DNA of 7,901 nt from Draconibacterium orientale (GTDB taxonomy: Bacteria; Bacteroidota; Bacteroidia; Bacteroidales; JAADGE01), in NCBI GenBank assembly GCA_020718265.1, contig DYSM01000125.1, positions 1-7,901 on the forward strand. Direction: 5' to 3'. Shown one piece after another: positions 1 to 7,611 of the stretch. The position numbers and the translations under genes were made by a program. The notes beneath the pieces are model-generated. The model saw nothing but the letters and a program-made list of their open reading frames with translations, searched no databases and was not told the DNA's origin. How positions within the stretch are numbered: the stretch's first letter is position 1; every line of letters begins with the position of its first letter.

Positions 1-1361
1 TGTCCGAACTTTGAGGCTTTCCAACCGCCAAAGGAGAACGGCTCGCGCGGAACCGGCACGCCGATGTTGATGCCAATCATGCCCGAAGTTGTGCCTTGTG
101 CGATGCGTTTTGCCATGCCGCCGTTTTGCGTGAAGGCTGATGCGGCATTTCCGTAGGGGCTATTATGTTGAATTTCAATTGCTTCGTCCACACTTTCGGC
201 AGAAATGATTTCGAAAATCGGTCCGAAAACTTCGCGCTCGGGCATTTTCGTGCCTGAATTTCGCCAGTCTATAATTGTAGCTCCCAGATAGTTGCCGTTT
301 TTGTCGGCATGTTCGTCGTATGTGAGTTTGCGACCGTCCAAGAGGATTTTCGCGCCGGCTTTTTCGGCATCGTCAATGTATTTTGTCAAATCGGCATGTG
401 AAGTTTTGGAAATAACCGGAGGCATTTTCAAACCCGGAATATAAGTCGAAGCTTCTGCAACGAGTTTATCTACAATATGTTGCACATTTCCTACGCCTAT
501 CATTACGGAAGCCGCCATGCAACGTTGTCCGGCAGAACCGCACATGGATGATGCAATGTCGTGAGCCGACAAATCAGGATTTGCATCGGGCAATACGATG
601 AGGTGATTTTTCGCGCCGCCGAGTGAGAGGCAGCGTTTGAGGTTGTGCGTGGCGCGACGATACACAATTTGTGCCACCGGCGTAGAGCCCACAAAGGATA
701 CCGCCTTAATGTCCGGATGGTCGCAAATACCTTCCACCACTTCTTTTCCGCCGTTTACGATGTTGAAAACGCCGTCGGGTAAGCCGGCTTCTTTGAGCAT
801 TGCCGCCATTTTTTGAGAAGTTATCGGTGCAACTTCCGACGGTTTCATGACGACGCAATTGCCCAAAGCGAGCATGTTTGGCACTGTCCAATGCGGCACC
901 ATGTGCGGGAAGTTGAACGGATTGATGCACGACACCACGCCGAGCGGTGCGTATTCCATTTTACATTCTACGCCCACGCTGACTTCTAAAATTTCGCCTA
1001 AGGCAATTTGAGGCGCAGAGCAGGCAAACTCGGTCAGTTCGGCACTTTTCATGACTTCGGCGGTGGCTTCGCTGAGCGTTTTACCGTTTTCAATTTGGAT
1101 GGTTCGTGCAAGGTCGTCCACGTTTGCCAAAATCAGTTCGCGGTATTTGTAAAGAATTTGCGAGCGCGTTTTGGAGGTCAAACCCGCCCATTTCGGGAAC
1201 GCAACTTTGGCAGCTTGCACGGCGGCATCCACATCGGCGTATTGCGACATGGGCACGGTGGAAATGACCTCGCAATTCAGCGGGCTGTCCACGTCAATTC
1301 TTTGGTTTTTGTCATCAACAAATTGTCCGTTGATGAAATTTTTTACGATTGGATATTTCAT
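1..1361 (-). CDS. mmsA: Methylmalonate-semialdehyde dehydrogenase (CoA-acylating)-like aldehyde dehydrogenase, 3' end cut by window edge
   Basis: Cytoplasmic NAD-dependent ALDH-superfamily enzyme. Family members oxidise methylmalonate (or malonate) semialdehyde to propionyl- (or acetyl-) CoA in valine, thymine or inositol breakdown. The visible 453 residues begin MKYPIVKNFINGQ, a normal ALDH N-terminus, and the ATG at 1361 is the natural start. Visible motifs: NPFNFP (147-152, oxyanion Asn150), a KPSE NAD-binding segment (173-176), FVGST (223-227), and GSAGQRC with nucleophile Cys281. LGGAKNH (247-253) replaces the ELGGK motif of ordinary ALDHs, so the usual general-base Glu is absent, as is characteristic of the MMSDH branch. 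REVFGP (376-381) supplies the coenzyme-ribose Glu377. The end reads VPVPREPFSFGG followed by WKASKFG. Roughly 30-50 residues should be missing, judged from the usual 480-500 length. No Shine-Dalgarno sequence precedes the start. The family is secure; the substrate is less so, and another CoA-acylating semialdehyde substrate is possible. No partner gene is visible. Confidence 0.88.
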   Translation of the reverse strand, partial: MKYPIVKNFINGQFVDDKNQRIDVDSPLNCEVISTVPMSQYADVDAAVQAAKVAFPKWAGLTSKTRSQILYKYRELILANVDDLARTIQIENGKTLSEATAEVMKSAELTEFACSAPQIALGEILEVSVGVECKMEYAPLGVVSCINPFNFPHMVPHWTVPNMLALGNCVVMKPSEVAPITSQKMAAMLKEAGLPDGVFNIVNGGKEVVEGICDHPDIKAVSFVGSTPVAQIVYRRATHNLKRCLSLGGAKNHLIVLPDANPDLSAHDIASSMCGSAGQRCMAASVMIGVGNVQHIVDKLVAEASTYIPGLKMPPVISKTSHADLTKYIDDAEKAGAKILLDGRKLTYDEHADKNGNYLGATIIDWRNSGTKMPEREVFGPIFEIISAESVDEAIEIQHNSPYGNAASAFTQNGGMAKRIAQGTTSGMIGINIGVPVPREPFSFGGWKASKFG

Positions 1362-1443
1362 TCTAAACTATATTTTGATTTTGTATATTTATTTGAATTT
1401 GGAGCTTTCTTAAAAATTCAGACTTTTTCTTTGCTTTAACAGA

Positions 1444-1451
1444 CAAAGTAA
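1444..1451 (-). promoter_or_regulatory. Weak candidate -7 element for the dehydrogenase gene
   Basis: Read on the minus strand this is TTACTTTG, one mismatch from the Bacteroidota -7 consensus TAnnTTTG, lying about 80 bases upstream of the dehydrogenase ATG. TTG-like -33 candidates occur nearby (minus-strand readings of 1468-1470 and 1464-1467) but the spacing of 12-16 is shorter than the usual 19-21 or so. It is a plausible promoter only; AT-rich DNA gives such matches by chance. Confidence 0.22.
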
Positions 1452-1776
1452 AATATTATCATGCAAACAAAAAAATTTTTTCAAACGTTTGCTGTTTTGA
1501 TAACTATTTGACAATAAGATAAATATATTCTTAAATTTTAGTTATTCCCTCTGCTTAAAGTTGTTAGAAAAAAATCAGTTCTATAGTTTTGAAAGCGTGA
1601 ATCTGTTTCTTAACAGAAAAAAGGTTTTAGTCAAAGTAATGATTCTATAACTTTTTTCGTTTCCTAATGCGACAATCAAACATGCCGTTTAGACGCGTTA
1701 CATTGCCGTTTGAAATAATCATCAAATAAAAGTAGTTATCAGTCCTTTTTTTGTTCAATATTGCACTTTAAAATTG

Positions 1777-1784
1777 TATCTTTG
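1777..1784 (+). promoter_or_regulatory. Candidate -7 promoter element for the macroglobulin gene
   Basis: TATCTTTG matches the Bacteroidota sigma-ABfr -7 consensus TAnnTTTG exactly. Upstream TTG candidates for the -33 element lie at 1751-1753 (23-base spacer, slightly long) and 1761-1763 (13-base spacer, short), so the -33 box is imperfect. Transcription would start around 1790, giving an unusually long leader of roughly 250 bases before the ATG at 2040. That leader would contain the left 84-bp repeat. The position and the exact -7 match make this the best plus-strand candidate in the spacer, but it rests on motif matching only. Confidence 0.38.
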
Positions 1785-1843
1785 AGCGTCAAATTGGGTT
1801 ATATTCAACCTTAATTTTAGTAAAGTTTACATTATTTCTGACA

Positions 1844-2012
1844 AATTAATGAGTTCAGTATAAAAAGTCATAAAGTTGAAAGTTTGTAAAGTTAAATTAC
1901 TGATAATAAGCAATTTACTTAAATTATAAAATATTTTCAAAAGCACTGATAATCAAGCATATAGGTTGTTTAGCTAAAATAAAACAGGCTTTTTAGACCG
2001 GACTCATTAATT
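1844..2012. repeat. 11-bp inverted repeat pair around the left repeat copy
   Basis: AATTAATGAGT (1844-1854) is the exact reverse complement of ACTCATTAATT (2002-2012), enclosing a 169-bp segment that begins at the left edge of the 84-bp repeat. This resembles the layout of a small non-autonomous element with short terminal inverted repeats, but no clear target duplication flanks it. In the right copy the identity ends after 84 bases and the window stops before a matching right end could appear. Within the segment, ACTGATAATCAAGCA (1945-1959) nearly repeats the 14 bases at 1899-1912, differing by one inserted C. Chance is possible given the AT-rich arms. Confidence 0.3.
1846..1929 (+). repeat. 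84-bp direct repeat, left copy (upstream of macroglobulin)
   Basis: Base-for-base identical to 7764-7847 over 84 bases in the same orientation, starting TTAATGAGTTCAG and ending CTTAAATTATAA. Identity stops abruptly at both ends. Inside are three AAAGTT units (1872-1877, 1879-1884, 1888-1893) and a potential hairpin: AAG (1889-1891) plus TAAATT (1893-1898) pair with AATTTA (1912-1917) plus CTT (1918-1920), with one bulged T and a 13-base loop. It has no coding potential. If the promoter at 1777-1784 is real, this copy is transcribed in the macroglobulin leader. It may be a member of a dispersed intergenic repeat family; its function is unknown. Confidence 0.97.
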
Positions 2013-2039
2013 AGTTTAAATTTTAATACTCCAAAATTT

Positions 2040-5000
2040 ATGGAAAAAAAGAAGTTAATTCTCTACGGTTTGCTGTTGCTTGCGGTTATTGTCGGCATTG
2101 TTTTGCTGACAGGGCGCGGCTTTAAGCGCGATGTAAATGCCGGAAATCCGGCGTTTGCACCTTATATTTCTGCCTACACATCGGGTATGATTTCAAAAAC
2201 ATCGCCCATTCGTGTGAAAGTTACCGCTTCGGTGATGGAACATCTGGATTCGACAAAAATTTCCGACGATTTGTTGGACATCAGCCCTTCGGTGGACGGA
2301 AAATTGAAGTTAATCGGAAACACAATCGAGTTTACGCCCGACGAAAATTTGCCTTCCGATGAGTCGTTTTACGTGTCGTTAAAGCTAGACAAACTTGCCG
2401 ATGTGCCCAATGAGTTGGAAGATTTTAATTTCGATTTCAAAACTATCAAGCAAACATTTGATTATGAAGTAGATGAAATTAAAACCATCGACAAAAAAAC
2501 ACTTAAATATCAGCAAATTACCGGCGTTGTAAATACGGCTGATGTAGAAACGGAAAAGACTATTGCACAAGTATTTACGGCAAAACAAAAAGGCAAACCG
2601 CTGACCATAAAATGGGCTTCGGAAACCGGCGGTTTGAGCCACTATTTTACCATCGACAGCATTGAGCGTTTGGACGATTTGACGGAAGTGAAACTCGCTT
2701 GGGACGGCGATGAAATTGATGCGGACGAGGACGGCGACACCGTTTTCGCAATTGTGCCGATAACCCAATTTTCATACATTTCGTCAAAAGTTGTGCAATC
2801 GCCCGACCAACATTTGCAACTCCAATTTTCCGACCCGCTCGACCCGGAACAAAACTTGGACGGTTTGATTCAAATCGAAGGACTTTCGAAATTAAACTAT
2901 TTGATTGAAGATAATGTTGTAAAAGTATTTACGCCCGAACGCCTGAAAACTGAACGAAATATCAAAATTCAAAAAGGAATTAAAAATATTTTGGGTCATG
3001 CTTTGAAAGAAAAACACGAATTTGCTATGGCTTTTGAAGCTCTGAAACCCGAAATTCGTTTCGTCGGAAAAGGAAACATTTTGCCTTCGTCGGACAAAGG
3101 TTTGCTCTTCCCGTTTGAAGCCGTAAACGTCAAAGCCGTAGATATTTCCGTCATAAAAATTTACGAAAACAGCATTTTGCAATTTCTGCAAGTAAACGAT
3201 ATGGACGGCGAAAGTGAACTCACCCGCGTGGGCATTCCTGTTTTGCGCAAAACTGTTCATTTAGAAGAATTTAAGGTGTCCGATTGGGGCAATTGGAATC
3301 GGTTTACCTTGGATTTGAATAAACTCATTACGCCCGAACCCGGTGCAATTTATCGCATCGAAATGGGCTTCCGACAAGGACATTCACTTTACGATTGCGC
3401 CGATTCTGCCGGAGTTGCGGAGGATGTTGAAGTCGCACAGGATTGGACAAATCCGACTGCCGAAGCCTCAAACTGGGACGCTTGGAACACCGAATCGGAC
3501 TACGATTATTGGTATTACGACTATTGGGAAGACCGCGATAACCCTTGTAAGAAAGCCTATTACGGAGACCAACGTAAAATTAGCCGCAATATTTTTGCTT
3601 CGGATTTAGGAATCATTGCAAAACAAAATACCGACAATTCGATGCAAGTTTTCATAACCGATATTCGTTCTGCGGAACCAAAATCAGGCGTAACGGTTGA
3701 ACTGTTTGATTATCAATTAAAAACGATGGCAAGTGCCGTTTCGGACAAAGAAGGTCGTGCAATTTTCCCGAAAGGCAAAAAAGCATTTTTCGCACTTGCA
3801 AAACTCGGAACTCAAAAAGGATATTTAAAAATTGACGATGGTAACTCATTGTCATTAAGCCAGTTTGATGTTTCCGGAAATACGGTAAAAGAAGGTTTGA
3901 AAGGTTTTATTTACGGCGAACGCGGCGTGTGGCGTCCGGGCGATTCCTTATTTTTGACATTTGTATTGAAAGAAGACGAAGCACCGCTGCCTGAAAATCA
4001 TCCGATTGTATTTGAATTTACGAATCCGCGCGGGCAACTTTTGAAAAAAGAAGTTTTGACCAAAAATGCTCTGAATTTCTACAATTTTGTTGCCGAAACC
4101 GAAGACGATGCCGTTACCGGAAATTATAATCTGAAAGTAACAGTCGGCGCCGCAACATTTGAAAAAAGTTTAAAAATTGAAACGATTAAGCCTAATCGCT
4201 TGAAAATCAATCTGGATTTTGGTAAGAAAATGCTCACAGAAGGCAACGCCGACAAAGCCGTCATGAACGTAAAATGGTTGCACGGAGCAGTTGCAAAAGA
4301 TTTGAAAGTGGAAGTTGATGCTTCGCTTCAACTCGTAAAAACCGACTTTGGCGTGTATTCAGACTACAGCTTCGACGACCCGACCAAACAATTTTATGCA
4401 GAATCCGAACGTATTTTGGAAGGAAAAACCGACGAAAACGGCGATATTACGCTCACAACCAACATGAGCACCAACAAAGAAGCTCCGGGCATGATGAAAG
4501 CCATTTTTGCTACGCGCGTGTATGAAAAAGGCGGAAATTTCAGCATCGACCAATACACCGTGCCGTATTCGCCATACAAAGCTTATGTAGGCATAAAATT
4601 GCCGAAGGGCGACAGAATGCGCGGCATGTTGCTCACGGATACGAAACATCCGGTAGAAATTGCAGTGCTCTCGCCCGACGGAAAACTTGTGCCGGACGGA
4701 CATCAAATCAACCTCAAATTCTACAAACTGAGCTGGCGTTGGTGGTGGGACGAAGCCCAAAACGAGGAATCGAGCTACAACATGTCAAATTCATCGCAAT
4801 TACTTAGCTCAACGACCGTAACATCGGTTGGCGGCAAAGCAAATTGGGAAATCGAAGTAAAATATCCCGATTGGGGACGCTATATGGTTTGGGCACAGGA
4901 TCTTACAACAGGTCATACTTCAGGCAGAATCGTTTATATTGATTGGCCCGGCTGGGCAAGTCGTGCACAAAACGACTCGGAAGGCGCAGCAATGTTAGCT

Positions 5001-7586
5001 TTCGCTACAGACAAAGATAACTACAATGTGGGCGAAGAAGTTACGCTCACGTTCCCGAGCAGCAAGGGCGGACGTGCACTCGTAAGCATTGAAAACGGTT
5101 CAAAAATTTTGAAAACCTATTGGGTTGAAACAGAAAAAGGTCAAACCGAATTCAAATTTACAGCCACTAAAGAAATGACACCCAACGTGTTTGCGAACAT
5201 CACCTTGTTACAAAAACACGCTCAAACCGTGAACGATTTGCCCATACGCATGTACGGCGTGAAAAATATTCCGGTCGAAAATAAAGAAACGCACCTGAAT
5301 CCGGTCATCGAAATGGCAGATGAACTTGAAGCTGAGAAAGATTTCACAATCAAAGTTCACGAACGCGACGGCAAAGGCATGACCTACACGCTCGCTGTGG
5401 TGGACGAAGGTCTGTTAGATTTAACGCGCTTTAAAACTCCGAATCCGTGGGATGCGTTTTATGCAAAAGAAGCTTTGGGCGTGAAAACGTGGGACTTATA
5501 CAACGACGTCATCGGCGCATTCTCAGGCGATTTGAGCAGATTAATCGCTATCGGCGGAGACTCGGAAGTGGACGGAAACGGCTCGCGTAAAGCCAACAGA
5601 TTCAAATCGGTCGTGAAATTTATCGGTCCGTTTACCTTGAAAAGCGGAACCAATACGCACACCATTCGTATGCCGAAATACATCGGCTCGGTGCGCACCA
5701 TGGTTGTTGCGGCTGAGGGCGATGCTTACGGAAGTGCCGAAAAACAGACACCTGTGATAAAACCCGTAATGGTTTTGGGAACTCTGCCGCGCGTGTTGGG
5801 TCCGAAAGAAAAAGTTAAATTTCCGCTCAGCGTGTTTGCCATGAAAGCCAACATAAAAGAGGTGACTGTGGACGTAAAAACGAACGGTTTGATTTCTGTA
5901 ATCGGTTCAAAATCAAAGAAATTGACGTTTGCAAAAATCGGCGAAGAAGATACCGAATTTGAACTCGAAGTCGGTGCACTTACCGGAATCGGAACCGTGC
6001 AGGTTATTGCAACTTCAGGCTCGGAAACCTCTGTGTTTGAGATAGAAATTGACATCAGAAACGCAAATTCACGTGTAACCGATGCTGTAGGAAACGTCCT
6101 TGCCGCCGGCGAAACGTGGGAAACGCCCATAAATCCGTTAGGCGTGGCGGGCACGAACACCGCAGCTTTGGAAGTTTCGAGCATTCCGCCGATAAATTTG
6201 GAAAGCCGTTTGAGCTATCTCATTGAATATCCGCACGGTTGCATCGAACAAACAACATCTGCAGTTTTCCCGCAATTGTATGTAACGAATTTAATAACAG
6301 TGCCTTCAGCCCAAAAAGATAAAATTTCGGAAAACATAAAAGCCGGCTTAAAACGCCTGACCTCGTTCCAATTGTCGAGCGGTGCATTTTCGTATTGGCC
6401 CGGCGATGCCGATGCCAGCGAATGGGGCACAACGTACGCCGGACATTTCATGGTGGAAGCTGAGAAAAACGGCTACCCTGTTTCGCCCGGAATGTTGAAA
6501 AAATGGAAAAAATATCAGGTTGAAAAATCCAGAAATTGGACAAACGACGGACCTGAATCGCAACTTGCGCAAGCGTATCGGCTTTATACACTGGCACTTG
6601 CGGGCGAACCTGAAAACGGTGCAATGAACCGTTTGAAAGCCGTTACAGATTTGTCGGTGGCTGCAAAATGGCGTTTGGCAGCGGCATACCAACTTTCGGG
6701 CAAAAAACAAATTGCCGTTGAAATGGTAACGGGCTTGACAACCGCAATTGCAAAATATAGCGAAACCGGCGGCAATTACGGTTCCGACATCCGCGACCGC
6801 GCCATGATTTTGGAAACGTTGAGTATGATGGACAAGAAAACCGAAGCTTTTACGGTGTTGCAGGAAATTTCGCGTGAATTATCTGACAAACAATATCTTA
6901 GCACACAAAGCACGGCGTATGCGCTCATCGCGGTATCGGGTTATGTGAGCAAACACGCGAAAGCCGAAACGCTCAGCTTCTCGTATGTGCTTGACGGTAA
7001 ATCGATTCCGGTTTCCGAAAAGGCAAATATCGTAATCAAGAAAATTGATATTAAAAATGCCGAAAAAATTGCATTCAGTATAAAAAATACAAGCAAAGGC
7101 ACACTTTATACTCGACTGATTACCAGCGGAATACCGGAAGTCGGAACAGCATCGGAAAATGCAAGTAATTTGGTTGTAAACGTGAATTATTTCTTTACCG
7201 ACGGCACGGCAATGTCGCCCTCGCGCGTGCCGCAAGGAACAGATTTTATAGCCGAAGTTTCGATTCAAAATCCCGGAATGAAAGGCGATTACAAAGAAAT
7301 TGCACTGTCGCAAATTTTCCCGTCAGGTTGGGAAATTATCAACGCGCGCATGTTGGAGATTGAAATTGGCAAAGAAAGTTCTGTGCCGGACTATGTCGAT
7401 TTCCGCGACGACCGCGTTTACACGTATTTTGACCTGCCGCGCAATACGAGCAAAACCTTCAAAGTGCTGTTGAATGCAAGTTACGCCGGCACATATTGGA
7501 TGCCGCCGACACATTGCGAAGCCATGTACGATGCCACAATCAACGCCCGAAAAGGCGGCGGTTTCGTGAGCGTTTACCAAGAATAA
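2040..7586 (+). CDS. Bacterial alpha-2-macroglobulin (YfhM-type), membrane-anchored, thioester-containing
   Basis: Complete 1848-residue envelope protein, the bacterial counterpart of animal protease-trapping macroglobulins: protease cleavage of a bait segment is thought to trigger collapse and covalent capture through a thioester. Visible in order: a Lys-rich start and hydrophobic segment (residues 6-23) with no lipobox Cys; Ig-like N-terminal MG domains (about 45-450); an acidic/aromatic loop (about 453-510) between Cys453 and Cys503; bMG3-like (about 515-615); MG2 with GERGVWRPGD (626-635); a Trp-rich segment at 899-903; bait-region domain (about 985-1125) with AVVDEGLLDLTRF (1119-1131); A2M core with IGSVRTMVVAAEG (1215-1227); thioester CIEQ (1401-1404, bases 6240-6251) in an alpha-helical TED (about 1385-1640); and a C-terminal bMG10-like domain (about 1705-1835) with FRDDRVYTYFDLP. 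Only four Cys are present (453, 503, 1401, 1826). The start follows an A/T-rich leader with no Shine-Dalgarno. The protein is somewhat longer than the roughly 1650-residue E. coli YfhM. It appears monocistronic. Domain limits are estimates; the family call is firm. Confidence 0.97.
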   Translation: MEKKKLILYGLLLLAVIVGIVLLTGRGFKRDVNAGNPAFAPYISAYTSGMISKTSPIRVKVTASVMEHLDSTKISDDLLDISPSVDGKLKLIGNTIEFTPDENLPSDESFYVSLKLDKLADVPNELEDFNFDFKTIKQTFDYEVDEIKTIDKKTLKYQQITGVVNTADVETEKTIAQVFTAKQKGKPLTIKWASETGGLSHYFTIDSIERLDDLTEVKLAWDGDEIDADEDGDTVFAIVPITQFSYISSKVVQSPDQHLQLQFSDPLDPEQNLDGLIQIEGLSKLNYLIEDNVVKVFTPERLKTERNIKIQKGIKNILGHALKEKHEFAMAFEALKPEIRFVGKGNILPSSDKGLLFPFEAVNVKAVDISVIKIYENSILQFLQVNDMDGESELTRVGIPVLRKTVHLEEFKVSDWGNWNRFTLDLNKLITPEPGAIYRIEMGFRQGHSLYDCADSAGVAEDVEVAQDWTNPTAEASNWDAWNTESDYDYWYYDYWEDRDNPCKKAYYGDQRKISRNIFASDLGIIAKQNTDNSMQVFITDIRSAEPKSGVTVELFDYQLKTMASAVSDKEGRAIFPKGKKAFFALAKLGTQKGYLKIDDGNSLSLSQFDVSGNTVKEGLKGFIYGERGVWRPGDSLFLTFVLKEDEAPLPENHPIVFEFTNPRGQLLKKEVLTKNALNFYNFVAETEDDAVTGNYNLKVTVGAATFEKSLKIETIKPNRLKINLDFGKKMLTEGNADKAVMNVKWLHGAVAKDLKVEVDASLQLVKTDFGVYSDYSFDDPTKQFYAESERILEGKTDENGDITLTTNMSTNKEAPGMMKAIFATRVYEKGGNFSIDQYTVPYSPYKAYVGIKLPKGDRMRGMLLTDTKHPVEIAVLSPDGKLVPDGHQINLKFYKLSWRWWWDEAQNEESSYNMSNSSQLLSSTTVTSVGGKANWEIEVKYPDWGRYMVWAQDLTTGHTSGRIVYIDWPGWASRAQNDSEGAAMLAFATDKDNYNVGEEVTLTFPSSKGGRALVSIENGSKILKTYWVETEKGQTEFKFTATKEMTPNVFANITLLQKHAQTVNDLPIRMYGVKNIPVENKETHLNPVIEMADELEAEKDFTIKVHERDGKGMTYTLAVVDEGLLDLTRFKTPNPWDAFYAKEALGVKTWDLYNDVIGAFSGDLSRLIAIGGDSEVDGNGSRKANRFKSVVKFIGPFTLKSGTNTHTIRMPKYIGSVRTMVVAAEGDAYGSAEKQTPVIKPVMVLGTLPRVLGPKEKVKFPLSVFAMKANIKEVTVDVKTNGLISVIGSKSKKLTFAKIGEEDTEFELEVGALTGIGTVQVIATSGSETSVFEIEIDIRNANSRVTDAVGNVLAAGETWETPINPLGVAGTNTAALEVSSIPPINLESRLSYLIEYPHGCIEQTTSAVFPQLYVTNLITVPSAQKDKISENIKAGLKRLTSFQLSSGAFSYWPGDADASEWGTTYAGHFMVEAEKNGYPVSPGMLKKWKKYQVEKSRNWTNDGPESQLAQAYRLYTLALAGEPENGAMNRLKAVTDLSVAAKWRLAAAYQLSGKKQIAVEMVTGLTTAIAKYSETGGNYGSDIRDRAMILETLSMMDKKTEAFTVLQEISRELSDKQYLSTQSTAYALIAVSGYVSKHAKAETLSFSYVLDGKSIPVSEKANIVIKKIDIKNAEKIAFSIKNTSKGTLYTRLITSGIPEVGTASENASNLVVNVNYFFTDGTAMSPSRVPQGTDFIAEVSIQNPGMKGDYKEIALSQIFPSGWEIINARMLEIEIGKESSVPDYVDFRDDRVYTYFDLPRNTSKTFKVLLNASYAGTYWMPPTHCEAMYDATINARKGGGFVSVYQE

Positions 7587-7611
7587 CACGAACGTTTTAG
7601 ACGAAAATTCT

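Larger units (their letters stand above)
1362..2039. other. Divergent AT-rich intergenic region (678 bp)
   Basis: Non-coding spacer between the start codons of the dehydrogenase (minus) and the macroglobulin (plus). Base composition drops sharply to AT-rich relative to both genes, and there are no long open frames with protein-like composition. It holds one copy of an 84-bp repeat (1846-1929), a good Bacteroidota-type -7 motif for the plus strand (1777-1784), a weaker one for the minus strand (1444-1451), and a perfect palindrome CAAACGTTTG (1482-1491) just after an A7T6 tract (1469-1481), which could be an operator or simply chance in AT-rich DNA. No tRNA or recognised riboswitch fold was seen. 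Confidence 0.8.

Noticed and set aside
1008..1439. 143-codon open frame on the plus strand
   Set aside because: It lies antisense to the well-supported dehydrogenase for most of its length and has no recognisable protein features; a shadow frame.
1482..1491. CAAACGTTTG palindrome as an operator for the dehydrogenase
   Set aside because: A perfect 10-base palindrome, but single, short and in AT-rich DNA; no known regulator site was recognised, so it is only mentioned in the intergenic entry.
1501..1544. TAACTA/TAGTTA inverted pair as a hairpin
   Set aside because: A six-base AT-rich stem with a loop of about 30 bases is too weak to be called a structure.
1846..1929. CRISPR repeat or integron attachment site
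   Set aside because: There are only two copies 5.9 kb apart with no regular spacers, no cas genes, no integrase, and no attC-like core sites.
2040..2060. Frameshift or phase-variable tract at the A7-containing start of the macroglobulin gene
   Set aside because: The A run is short and simply encodes Glu-Lys-Lys-Lys of the signal region; there is no evidence of slippage in a single sequence.
4359..4760. 133-codon minus-strand open frame inside the macroglobulin gene, and similar antisense frames across 2385-7628
   Set aside because: All are antisense to a continuous, family-consistent 1848-residue protein and have odd compositions; no independent evidence of coding.
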